Origin: Polyrhizophydium stewartii
Taxonomy: Eukaryota; Chytridiomycota; Chytridiomycetes; Rhizophydiales
Assembly (NCBI GenBank): GCA_027604665.1
Contig: JADGIZ010000136.1
Span: forward strand, 1 to 23,524
Direction of reading: 5' to 3'
Length of the DNA: 23,524 nt
Of the stretch, positions 10,301 through 19,965 are shown in pieces. Numbering within the stretch: the first letter of the stretch is position 1; each line of letters begins with the position of its first letter. The notes beneath the pieces are model-generated. The model searched no databases and was not told where the DNA came from. It saw nothing but the letters and a program-made list of their open reading frames with translations. The translations under genes were made by a program, and so were the position numbers.

Positions 10301-11759
10301 AGGCCTTTATCAACTCGGACAAGCTGCGGGACGACGTTTTGCGCCGATTGCGCATTCCGCCACACAAGCCCATAACCTCGATATTGGATGCCAACGAGCA
10401 GCAACTTCAACTCATCTTCTCGGGTCTTTCGCCAATCGATATCTTGCGCCTGCGCGGCGTCTGTCGGCGATGGAATGAGCTACTCCTTCACCCCCACTTC
10501 TGGTCCAAGCTCATGCTGCGTTCCGAGTTCCGCAAAATCAACCGCAAGGTTATCGAGGTTTTCGGCTACCTCGGCGGCGAGTCGCTGATCAAGATTGATC
10601 TCACCGGCTGCTGGATGGTGTTCGACGACGACATCCGCTCGCTCGTGACGCAGTGCACCAACATCAAGGCGCTTTCGGTGTCCAACTGCTGGAAACTCAC
10701 CGACGCGGCGCTGGGATACATTGCCCAGAAGAGCTCGCATCTCATTAACCTGAACATCAGCTACTGCGGCCAAATGACCGGCAGCGGGTTCACCGATCAC
10801 GTTTGGCGAGGCCTGCGAAAGATCAATTTGTCGTACTGCAAGCAGATCGGAGACGAGCAGCTCGAGAAGCTGCTGTCGCGCACGACCGAGCTGCAGGACA
10901 TCAAGATGCATCGGTGCCAAAGAATATCCGACTTTGGAATCTTCCTTATCGTGCGGTACTGCCGGTGCGAAGTTTGCAGGAGATGGCTCGATTTGGTGTG
11001 GTACACCGTGCAAATGCTAACGCGACCGCCCGAATGCGCAGGCGTCTTCGCTCGCTCGATCTGCGGGACATGGACCAGATCAGCGACCGGTGCCTCAAGT
11101 GGATCGCGTCTTCGTGCTTCAACCTCGTTGATCTCAACCTTGCGTTCTGTCTGCGCATTACCAACTCTGGCCTCTATGATCTGTCGCTCGGCTCGCAGAG
11201 CTTCCAACGCCTCGACTTCTCGACCTGCGTCCAGCTCACGGACGCCTCGATTGTCTTTTTCTCGGACAGCATCCGCAGCCTGCGGTCCATCTCACTCCGC
11301 CAGTGCAAGAACATGACCGACGGTGTGACGCTCTATCTGGCCAAGACGTCACCCAAGCTCAAGTTTGTTGATGTGACGGGATGCCCCAACATCACCAGCA
11401 TATCCAAGATCCAGCTACAGACTTACATCGAAGGTGTCGCCATTCGCATCGACCAGAGCCCCGCTTCCCGCGGCATCGTGCAGCCGTGTCAATCCGGGAG
11501 GCCGCGAGCCACCGAGGTGTCGCTGCGCGAGGTGTTCACGAGCGGGCCGCGCGACTCGATGCTTGCGGTTCGCAAGACAAAGCGCGGATTGTCGAGCAGC
11601 GTCGCCAAGGCGCTTCGGGCGACGTCGTCACCAAAGACCGCAGATCCCGGCGCCGAACGCGCACGCCTTGTCTCGCCGATGCCGCCGCCAGGGGCGGCAT
11701 CCAACGGCCGCCGCAGCCGCAACTCGTCCGTTTCGACGCCGTCGCCCATGTGTCAATGA
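7377..11759 (+). CDS. Tetra cyclic-nucleotide-binding domain / F-box / LRR protein
   Basis: Exons are 7377-7578, 7799-7871, 7986-8202, 8266-8721, 8794-9258, 9333-10142, 10195-10964 and 11042-11759, giving 1236 residues. Four CNB domains lie at about 12-130, 165-285, 317-435 and 472-590. Each has a phosphate-binding cassette with the key Glu and Arg: FFGEIGLLFSVPRTVS, FFGEVGLFFRIKRSAS, FFGEVSLFFDVNRTAT and FFGEVGVIRGIKRTAS, so each could bind cAMP or cGMP. After a Ser/Pro/Gln-rich linker comes an F-box (about 803-850, ILDANEQQLQLIFSGLSPID...RLRGVCRRWNELL). About ten AMN1-type leucine-rich repeats follow (LINLNISYCG, LRKINLSYCK, LVDLNLAFCL, LRSISLRQCK), then a basic Ser-rich tail. F-box proteins usually join Skp1 to SCF ubiquitin ligases and LRRs choose the substrate. 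A cyclic-nucleotide-controlled SCF adaptor is therefore plausible but inferred. The start has a good context (CAGAATGG). I know of no characterised protein with this layout. Splitting into two genes at 10142/10195 is possible but only 52 bp separate them, with GTAAGT and TAG splice signals. Confidence 0.8.
7872..7985 (+). other. GC-AG intron in the CNB/F-box gene
   Basis: The exon ends CCA AG and is followed by GCATGT; the acceptor CCGCAG ends at 7985. Joining gives LLFSVPR-TVSCRARGRSILL, which aligns without gaps to the phosphate-binding cassettes of the other three CNB domains. No GT donor nearby keeps both frame and length. Confidence 0.7.
8203..8265 (+). other. Phase-0 intron at the CNB1/CNB2 module boundary
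   Basis: The intron follows NDLKS and precedes IPLFRDCEVGFL. The next two introns (8722-8793, 9259-9332) sit at the same place in the repeat: QLKT|IPIFKD and RLKS|VPVFNG. All are phase 0. This one is 63 bp without stop codons, so the frame also reads through it. Confidence 0.75.
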
Positions 11760-11843
11760 AGCTCCGAGCGAGTTCGATGCGATGCTGGTCCGCAGGAAGC
11801 GGCGAGGCGGCGCCAGGCACACCCTCGGGGTGTTGCCGACCTG

Positions 11844-14529
11844 ATGGACGGCGACTCTGCCACCGGCGCGCGGCCAAGTGCGGCCGCAGCGGCACCGGCT
11901 TCTGGCAGGGACGGCACGCAAGGCCGGCTTGGCGCGGCCAGCAGCGCTGCCACCGTCACTTCGCCAGAGCACCAGCAGGACCAAGCTCCGTTGGCGACGG
12001 CACCAGCGACAGCTGCCGGCGGGCCAGCTGCTCCCAAGGATGCGTGCGTCCCCGCAGAAGCAAGACCACCCTTGGACCAACGGAGGCTGACCTGGGTGTC
12101 ATCTCCAGCTGGCAGCGGCTCGCCGCGAGCCAGCAGGCCGTGCGCGGATGGAGCCTCGGCAAGGTGGTGCAGCCGCGAGAGGACATCTTCAACGCCCGAG
12201 ACCCGCACATCAAGCAGGTCCGTCGTGCCCCCTGGTGGCGACCCGCACTGTCGTCGACGGCTAACGTATGGCCTTGCGTCCAGGATATTATCCGCATGAT
12301 CGCGCAATACCTCGGCGACGAGGGCTACAATGCGTCCAAGCTCACTGTTCTCGACGAAGCCAACGTCAAGACATTCGAGCGCGAGGAGAACCAGTCCGAG
12401 ATCAAGCGCATGCGCAAGGCAATTCTCGGTGCGTCAGTCGGCGGCCTCGCTGGCCAGCACCCCGCACGCACTCATCTGTGCCGCTGCAGAAGGCGATTGG
12501 GCCGAGGTCGACAAGCTGTGCTCGCGGCCGCTTGTTCGCAACAACAAGAGCTTTCTCTATGCGGCCTACAAGCAGCAGTACCTCGAGTACATTGAGCACC
12601 ACGAGATCCAGAAGGTGCCTTGTGCGCCAGTCCAGAGATCTCCGCAGAACTTGCTCGAGCTTGAGCGCTGAGTCGCGGAATCCTCATCCGCCCAACCAGG
12701 CGTTCACCCATCTCAACAAGCGGGTCAAGCCCCTCGAGCATTTGCAGACGACGCCCAGCGAGTTCAAGGACTTGTGCTATCTGTTGACCGCAAAGTCCGT
12801 GCACGACGTGCCGTCATTCCGCAACTGGGAGGGCATCACGCCCGCAAGGTTTGTTTCCAGCCCGCACACCTCCGCGTTGCACGGCATGTCATTCTGATAC
12901 ATGCAAATGCCCATACTTGGCCAACGGACCATCAGAGAGAAGCTTGCCGAGCTGTTCCAAAGCATGGTGGACTATGACAATGGAGAACGGAACGGTGCGA
13001 GTGCCATTCCCGTCCCAAATCAGCCCAAAGACAGCGCTTATTAGTCGTCGTGCAGGCTCAGTCTATGTGCCGCCGAATCGGCTTCTCAAGATGCTTCGAC
13101 AGGCCGTTGCATACCAGGTCGAATCTTCACGCTACCACCCGAGCATAACGCCAAAGATCCAGTCGCAAGTCCCGTTGTGTCGCTTGGACATCTTCGGCGA
13201 GCACTGCTGACACTGCAGCGCGATGCAGTCTGCTGCAAGACTATGCATCTCTGGTGCTGCCAAACTCTGTCAAGAGCGTATTTGTCGGGCACACCAACAA
13301 CGTCAAGTGCGTCGAGTTTGTCGGCGAGGACGGCATGTTTATCATGTCAGGATCCAGGTGCGCGGTGGTTGCCTGGGTCGGTTGCGAGGTAGATTGCTCA
13401 CCAGACGGGACGAGCGCAGTGACAACACCTGCAGAATATGGCACACTGAAACAGGCGAGCAGGCAGGCGTATTGGAAGGCCACACATCCCGCATTTGGGA
13501 TGTGGCATCGACCCTCGATGGAAGTTTTGTTGCCAGCGCATCGGGCGACTCGACCGTCAAGGTGCTTCTGCATGCGCTGTGATTCATGGGATTGCCGAAA
13601 CTAATCAAGAAAGCGCCTCTCTTGTGTGCGGGATGCAGATCTGGAGCCTCAAAGAGAGCAGTATGCCTTGCCTCGCGACACTTCAAGGAGGCAGTGGCGA
13701 TGTGTACTCGGTCAAGTACCACCCGACCAATGTGAGCAGCGAGTTGGCAGACGTGTATCAGTTTGTATTGATACTGCTGCTGACCGTTCGATTCAGGCGT
13801 TCCTTGCAACCGGCGGGTATGACAAGGTCGTACGTCTTTTTGACGTGGAGCGTGGCATGGTGGCCAAGACGTTTTCGGGCCATCAGCTCTCGATCTCCAA
13901 GGCCATCTTCAGTCCGCTGGGCAATCTGATCATCAGCGGCTCCAAGGACAACACCATCAAGTTCTGGGACATTATCTCGGGCCTGTGCATCAAGACGATC
14001 TCGTCGCACTTGGGCGAGGTGACTTGCGTGGAGATGAGTTCTGACGGCACGCTGCTCCTGAGCAGCTCCAAGGACAACTCAAACCGCCTGTGGGACATCC
14101 GCATGGTAACCATCGCGTGTGCATCTCGCCGGTTGCCCCGCACCCAAGAGCTGACGCTTGCCGCGCCCCAGCTTCGCCCGATCCGCAAGTTCAAGGGCCA
14201 CCAGAACACGTCAAAGAACTTCATCCGAGCTTCGTTTGCTGGCGACTCGCTGATCGTCGGCGGATCTGAGGCGGGTGCTGCGCAAGGTGCGCTCAGCGCA
14301 TGCGGCCGGCGTCGCGCTGACGGTGATGTCGGTGCAGGACGGCGCGGTGTATCTGTGGGACCGCGACAAGGGCGATGTACTTCAGCGGCTGCGCGGCCAC
14401 ACGGGCGTCGTGTACTCGGCGGCATGGAATGCTCGCCAGGCGCTGTTTGCGAGCTGCTCCGAGGACAGCGCGCTGTGCACGTGGTGGTACGACCAGCGTG
14501 CGTCCGGCGGCGGCGAGGCATCCCGCTGA
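11844..14529 (+). CDS. LisH/CTLH-type WD40 repeat protein
   Basis: Exons are 11844-12043, 12109-12217, 12284-12428, 12490-12614, 12700-12848, 12936-12994, 13056-13164, 13229-13357, 13420-13561, 13639-13731, 13797-14105, 14172-14270 and 14338-14529, giving 619 residues. The first 67 are low-complexity and Ala-rich. A LisH-like helix pair begins near residue 104 (DIIRMIAQYLGDEGYNASKL). A CTLH-like segment follows (GDWAEVDKLC, YAAYKQQYLEYIE, AFTHLNKRVKPLE), then PPNRLLKMLRQAVAYQ. Seven WD40 blades occupy about 305-615, with clear GH...WD signatures such as SDNTCRIWHTETGE, KDNTIKFWDIISG and EDGAVYLWDRDKGD. The domain order is that of WDR26/GID7 (CTLH ubiquitin ligase complex) and of SMU1 (splicing). 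I cannot tell which, or whether it is a separate subfamily. The ATG at 11844 is 84 bp after the previous stop; the intron 1 junction (DA-WQRLAASQQ) is the least certain. Confidence 0.82.
13165..13228 (+). other. Probable GC-AG intron in the WD40 gene
   Basis: The donor TC|GCAAGT at 13165 with acceptor GATGCAG at 13228 gives TPKIQ-SLLQDYASL in frame. A GT donor three bases earlier (CA|GTCGCA at 13162) is also in frame and would give KIHLLQDY, so this case is ambiguous. GCAAGT is the stronger U1 match. Confidence 0.45.
14271..14337 (+). other. GC-AG intron in the WD40 gene
   Basis: The exon ends GGATCTGAG, the intron begins GCGGGT and ends GGTGCAG. Joining restores the blade SLIVGGSE-DGAVYLWD. 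The GT at 14275 does not keep phase with any acceptor. A branch-like CTGAC lies at about 14317-14321. Confidence 0.65.
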
Positions 14530-14560
14530 GAGTGCGCTTTGTGCGCACCCCCGTCGCAGC

Positions 14561-14566
14561 CATAAA
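14561..14566 (+). terminator. Weak polyadenylation-like CATAAA
   Basis: CATAAA lies 32 nt after the WD40 stop and 35 nt before the BPL1 start codon. It is a one-base variant of AATAAA in a gap of only 71 bp, so its use is uncertain. Confidence 0.25.
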
Positions 14567-14600
14567 GCTCGCGCAGGCTGCAGTGACAGCTTTCCCAGCG

Positions 14601-17055
14601 ATGAACGTTCTTGTTTACGACGGACCTGGCGTGTCCACGCTGCAGCGGCCGCTGCTCGCCGCGCTGCGCAAGCTACTCGGCACGCGGTACGACGTGATCC
14701 CCGTCGACGCCGCCGCAGTGCGGCACTCGCCCTGGGAGGATGCGGCCGCGCTGCTGGTGATGCCGGGCGGCCGCGACCTGGCGTTCCTCGATGCGCTGCA
14801 GCCCGGCGGCATCGACAAGATCGCCCGCTTCGTGCGCGGCGGCGGCGCATATCTCGGCTTGTGCGCGGGCGCCTACTTTGCGTGTGCAGCCGTTGCGTTC
14901 GAGGTCGGCCGCACGGCCGACGGCTACGAGGTCATCGGCGACCGCCCGCTACGTCTGTGCCCCGCCGCCGTGGCCCGCGGGAGCGTCGCCCGCGGCTTCG
15001 TGTACGGCTCCGAGCGCGGCGCGGCGGCTATGCCCGTGACGCTCGGGGCTCCGCTGCTTGCCCACACCGGCCGTGCGCCGACGCAGCAGCACACTGGCGC
15101 ACGCACGATCGCTCTGCCGCCGGCGCTGCCGCTCTACGTCAACGGCGGGCCGTGGTTCGACCTCGATGGCGCCGACCCCGCCGACGCCGGCGCCACTACC
15201 GTGCTGGCGACGTATGCCGAGAACGGCCAACCGGCGATCGTCGAGTGTGCGCCGGGCCGCGGCCGCGCCCTGCTCGTTGGGCCGCACATCGAGGTCTCTG
15301 CCGAGTACGTGCAGTCCAAGCTGCCGCACATCAGCGACGCCGACGAGTGCTCGCACCTGGCCGCCGTGCTCGAGCGACTGTCGCCCTCGGACTCGGACCG
15401 TCACGCGCTCTTCGCGACGCTGCTGCGGCGCCTCGGGCTGCAGGTCGATGACCCGCTTGCGGCGGTCCCCAGCGGCGCGCAATCGGCCGCTACGCCGGCA
15501 CCGACGGTTACTCTGGACGCCCACGCCGAGCCGCGGCCTTCGCCCATCACCGCGTGCTTCGCCGGACCCGAACACCGCACCAGATTCGTTGCCTCGTTCG
15601 CCGGTCAGCAAGCGTCGGCGACAGAGTCGGTGGATCTGAGCGACACCGACGACTCGTGGCATGTATGGGCCGGCGCCAGCAACGCCGTGCTCGCTGAAAA
15701 TGCACCGACTCCCGTCGAAGACGCTGCCTTCCGCCCCGACGCCGGGCCAGAGCCAAAGAGCAAGCTTGTCATCAACGCCGTGACACCCGACGAGCTCGCG
15801 AGCGCAAGCAGCCCCTCTGCTCCGTTCTCGCTCGACAAGTACGCCCAAGAGCTGGCCGTGCGCCGCGCTGGTTCGGCCCAAGCTCTGTTTGGCATGCCCG
15901 TGCTTTATGCCAATGTCGTGACCTCGACCCAAACGGTGCTTGAAAAGTGCGTTCTCTATTTTGCTCACTTGCGTGCATCAACGACTGACTTCTCATGGTG
16001 CCGCCTCACGCTCACTGCAGGAACATGAAGCTGCGCGCGAGCCTTCCCGACGGAACCGTGTTTGTTGGGTCGCACCAGCTTCGCGGCCGCGGTAGGCGTC
16101 GCCGCGGATTATGGCCTCACCTGAAATGCGTCTGACCGAGCATCGTTGTGTTGGAAACTGCAAGGCCGTGGCAGAAACTCGTGGATCTCGCAGAACGGGT
16201 GCCTGCAGTTTTCGTTCAAGATGTCGCATCGCGAGCCTGCGTCGGTCGTTTTCATTCAATATCTCTTTGGTCTTGCCGTTGTCGAGGCCATCCAGTCGCT
16301 TCCATTCTGCAAAGTGGGCGTGTCGCCCGGACCAAGTGCTTTTTGCGCAAGCTGACTCTGGATGCCGCGCTCGACAAACGCAGACGCTTCCTGTGTGCCT
16401 CAAATGGCCAAACGACATCTATGCCCGAACACCCGAAGGCTTGCGCAAGATTGGCGGCATCCTGATCACGTCCGAGTTCCAGAGCGGCGCATTCAGCTTG
16501 ATTGTCGGTGCGTCGATATGTGCGGGTGCACCATGGTGCTTTATGTCAATTGGTGTCGCTGATTCTGGCGCTCAGGATGCGGCCTCAACGTCAGCAACCC
16601 GCGGCCGACAGTTTGCCTCAACGAGCTCCTGGCTCTTGCAAGCGTTGGCGCCGAGCACCACTTGCGCCACGAGACGGTGCTTGCCGCGATCTTGCACACC
16701 TTTGGATCGCTGTATGCGCTCTTTATGACCGATCGCCCCATCCCTCCCAGCAGCTTCCGCTTCGAGATCTTCCTGGAGTCGTTCTACCGCTGCTGGCTGC
16801 ACAGGTTTGCTCCATTCGCCACTGCGCGCATTGAGACGCACCCCGCGCGGCTGACTTTAATCTGTTCCCTGGTCCTGCAGCAACCAGCAGGTGCAGATCC
16901 TCGAGGGCGGCACAAAGCACGACGCCGTCATTCTCGGACTGGACAGGTCAGGGCTTTTGCGCGCACGGCTTTCAGCGGATGGCTCCGAGCGCCTGCTGCA
17001 GCCCGACGGCAACAGCTTCGACATGATCAAAGGCCTTGTTTTTGCAAAACAATGA
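14601..17055 (+). CDS. BPL1: Biotin--[protein] ligase (holocarboxylase synthetase)
   Basis: Activates biotin with ATP and transfers it to the acceptor lysine of carboxylases such as acetyl-CoA and pyruvate carboxylase. Exons are 14601-15946, 16021-16091, 16165-16313, 16384-16507, 16576-16804 and 16881-17055, giving 697 residues, close to the yeast enzyme. The N-terminal part is the fungal BPL_N glutaminase-like domain (MNVLVYDGPGVS, MPGGRDLAFL, YLGLCAGAYFA with Cys88 at the nucleophile-elbow position). A less conserved linker covers roughly residues 290-400. The catalytic domain has the biotinyl-AMP loop QLRGRGRGRNSW, assembled across intron 2, then the KWPNDIYA active-site motif near 527, KIGGILITSEF and GCGLNVSNP. 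The C-terminal cap contains HSNQQVQILEGGTKHDAVILGLD. The start lies 71 bp after the preceding gene and gives the expected N-terminus. Identification is very secure. Confidence 0.95.
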
Positions 17056-17135
17056 AGGAGTGCTCGATCTGCGTGTGTGACCTCAGGTTCTGGCTTCGAG
17101 ACGCGGACCGAGCCGAGATCCCGCGCTCCCCGCAG

Positions 17136-19965
17136 ATGTCGGACACGGCGGGTCTGCGCAGACTTAAGAGCTCGTTCCGGCAGCTCAAGAGCCGCCTGCA
17201 GGCCATCGAGTCGGCCATGCAGACCGCACCGAGCAGCGTCGCGGCCGTCGGCGACCTCCTGTCGGACGCCTTCGCGGCGTTGCCGCGCCGCAGGCTCGGG
17301 CAGCGGCACTTTGGCCGCACCAGCGCGCTGTCGGACACTTGGACGCCTGACGCGGAGCGGCGGCGTGTGCGCCGCAGCGGCGGCAGCAGGGGCCAGGCGC
17401 ACGGTACTGGCGCGCCAGCCGGGAGGCCTGCACCGCATGGTGTCTGTCCAGGATGTGCCGCGGCGCCAGCAACCGGCGAGGCGGCGGCGAGAGCATGCAG
17501 CCGCTGCGGGCAACTGGTCCGGACGCAGCGTCCCGCACTTGCCCGCGACGCTCTGGCCCCCGACGGCAGCGTCGTTCGGATAGACGCAGGCGGCTCGTTT
17601 GAAACCTCGGGAGCTGTCATCCCCACCGCCGCTGCACTCGCATCGCCCATCCGGCGCCAGATCGCTGCCTTCCATCACGGCTTCAGCGACCTTGTGCATC
17701 GGTCCTGGACGCCGCCCGAGCACGTCGAGCGTCCAGAGGACACGCAAGGCGCCGGCGGACCAGACGCCGCAGCGCGCGACGCATCCTCGCGTAAGGCTGC
17801 CGCATCTCTTGCTGCGAGTGCCGACTCGCTCGTGGCGCTCGCTGGAAGGGCCGTCGGACAGGCGCTCGCGCTGCTCGAGGACGACAAGAAGTGCAAGGGC
17901 GAGACCGTGCCCGAGTTCGACAAGGAGCTCTACGAAGCCATCCCGAGCCACCTGCACGGCGAAATCATGTCCGAGCACATGCTCATGACGCTCGCGCGGT
18001 GCGTGCCCGTCCGCGCCGTGATTCCGCGGATGATCGCCATCTGCGCGGACCGAGGCGCTTTCCAGAAGGCAAGTCTCTTGGAGTGCCGCTTCCGTTCTCC
18101 TGGCTGAGCCTGTTTATCCTTCTTGCAGCTGACTTGGGGTCTACTGTATGCAGGGATTTGAACTGCTCCGGTACTTTTGGCGCACCATGTCGGACCCGAC
18201 GCACCACGAGTGGATCTGGGCGCGCCGCGTCGCAGGCGTGCTTGGCCGACGCGAGGCGTGGAAAGCTGTCGTCGTTGAGACGGTTCTTGCCGAGCCTGAG
18301 CGCTGTCGCCGCATCTGGTCGCTGCTGGATTCGAGTGGGGTCGAGGAGGGAACCGAGGTCCTGCGCGACGTTGTCCGGGCGATTGCACTTGACCGCCTCC
18401 CCGATCTTGCCATTGGCCGCGGACGCAGGTTCCACGGCGTTGTGCTCGACATGGGCAGCTGGTGGCTGGTTCAGCTCGCGCGCCTGCGCCAAGAGAACCC
18501 GAGCGATCCGGACTCAAACTCTGCGCGCTTGCGCGACCTGAACACATCTGTCGCGGTTTGGCTCGCGCGCGCCATCGCCGGCGAGACCGGTGCATGCACA
18601 GAGCCTCAGCCGGCGCTTGATGAAGATCAAGACGGCGAAACTGACCGTCCGAGCGCGCCGGCTGCCACGCTCGACAATGGCGACACCAGCACCGAGACAC
18701 CGAACCCATTCGTGCAAGCAAACGCATCGGCGGTGCTGGCGCTGCTCGTCGTTGCGCTCGGAGTTGCCTCGCCCGACGCAAAACCTCCGCTGCACATTGG
18801 CAATGCATCGACATGGTCGCACACGGGCTTTGCGCCGCCGACCGAGTGGCTGCGGCTTGCTGCGTCGGTGCTGCCGGCGGCCGAACTCGACGGCGTTTTT
18901 GCCCATGACGGCGGCGTGCCTGCATGGGCTGCGGCTGCGGCCGGCACGGCGGCGCTGGACCACGGCGACATTGCGCTCGGCCGGGCGCTTGTTGCGCATG
19001 CACTCAACGCGCAGCTGCGGCTCGACGACGACACCCGCGTTGCGGACGACGAGAGGCTGCTCAAGGACACGATGACGCGGCTGCACGATCCCGATCTTCC
19101 CCACAATGGCGCAGGGGTGTCCAAGTGGTGAGCGCCGCATGGACTCGACCCAAAATCCGCGCGATGGCTGACAAAGTCGGTGTGAAGGCGCTTCGACGAC
19201 TTTATGGGCGTGTGGGTCGCGTCGGCGCCGACGCCGCGCCGGCCAGTACCGCTTGTGAGCCGTGTCAAGTGTGTGCCGACGCCGTTCATGTCGCCTGCGC
19301 GGCCGGCTTGGGACCCGCTCACGGCCCCCTCGACGATCGAGCGAGCGCGGCGAGCATACATTGAACGGCACCGCGCGCAGTCGGACGCCATCGAGATCAG
19401 CAGCTCCAGCGCAACAAGCGGCAGCGACTATGCATCTGACGCTGGCAAAGACAGCGACGCGGCGTCGAGCCGATCCCACGACATCGCGCCGCCGCGCCGC
19501 CGTCGAGAGCAGCCCGCGTCGCTCTCCATCGAGGCGTCGCCGTCTCCGTCTCTGTCACGGACTCTCCCGCTGTCGGCGCTCTCGCCCACTCGCAGGAGAA
19601 CACCGGTGCACGCCATTGACGACTCAGATGGCGAGCAGAGCGCCCCAGCCGCACACCACCTGAGCGAATCGTTCAAGGATGAGGTCTCGCGGCAGCCGCC
19701 CGCGATTGCGCTCTCGAGCGAGCTAGACAAGGACGGCGACAGCGACATGGACGACCTGCTCGCGCCAGCTCCAGCCGCGGTTGCGCCCATGCGAAAGCGA
19801 CTTGCGGCATCGCCGCTGGCATCGTCGCGTCGGCAGCCTCGCACAGCGATCATCCAGGCCCGCCGGATCAAGCCGTTTACCGATGCGCGCGGATCAGACG
19901 ACGGACAGTGGAAGCGAGCACGCAAGTTCTCCGTCGACGGCGAGATGGATGACCTACTGGCGTGA
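17136..19965 (+). CDS. Hypothetical protein with zinc-ribbon-like motif and acidic SIM-like tail
   Basis: Not recognised. Exons are 17136-18068, 18154-19127 and 19188-19965, giving 894 residues. The N-terminus has a short amphipathic helix or coiled coil (LRRLKSSFRQLKSRLQAIES). Next is a four-cysteine motif, C104-P-G-C107-x13-C121-S-R-C124, resembling a zinc ribbon. The middle is helical (ELYEAIPSHLHGEIMSEHML, RYFWRTMSDPTHHEWIWA), perhaps a solenoid. A Trp-rich motif KWRFDDFMGVWVASAP spans the last splice. The tail is long and disordered, with SUMO-interaction-like stretches (DAIEISSSS, VHAIDDSDGE), basic patches and two copies of MDDLLA, one of them at the extreme C-terminus. These features suggest a nuclear scaffold or regulator, but no function is assigned. 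The ATG at 17136 follows a CGCAG that could be a 5'-UTR splice acceptor. The start is 80 bp after the BPL1 stop. Confidence 0.65.
18069..18153 (+). other. GC-AG intron in the hypothetical gene
   Basis: CAGAAG|GCAAGT is a perfect GC-type donor; the acceptor TATGCAG ends at 18153. Joining gives GAFQK-GFELLRYFWRTM and opens a further 974-nt exon. The alternative acceptor at 18128 runs into TGA shortly afterwards, and no nearby GT donor is suitable. A branch-like CTGAC lies at about 18129. Confidence 0.65.

Noticed and set aside
10240..11316. Separate F-box gene starting at the ATG at 10240
   Set aside because: Only 52 bp with good GTAAGT and TAG splice signals separate it from the CNB frame, phases match, and there is no room for a promoter. 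The frame also leaves the LRR sequence after 10964 unless an intron is removed.
14949..15968. 339-residue minus-strand frame opposite BPL1 exon 1
   Set aside because: A typical GC-rich antisense shadow; the + strand frame carries the conserved biotin ligase N-terminal domain.
13626..16028. Continuous 800-residue + frame covering late WD40 exons and the first BPL1 exon
   Set aside because: It reads through introns at 14106 and 14271 and skips the proper WD40 ending; the two halves belong to unrelated conserved families. It is mentioned only as a possible intron-retention product.
17052..17055. ATGA overlap of the BPL1 stop with a possible start of the next gene
   Set aside because: The intervening residues (CSICVCDLRFW) could be real, but coupled ATGA starts are a prokaryotic feature; the ATG at 17136 is preferred.
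16662..18107. Continuous + frame from BPL1 exon 5 into the hypothetical gene
   Set aside because: The conserved BPL1 C-terminus (NQQVQILEGGTKHDAVILGLD) is encoded by a separate exon at 16881-17055 in another frame, so the long frame is not the main product.
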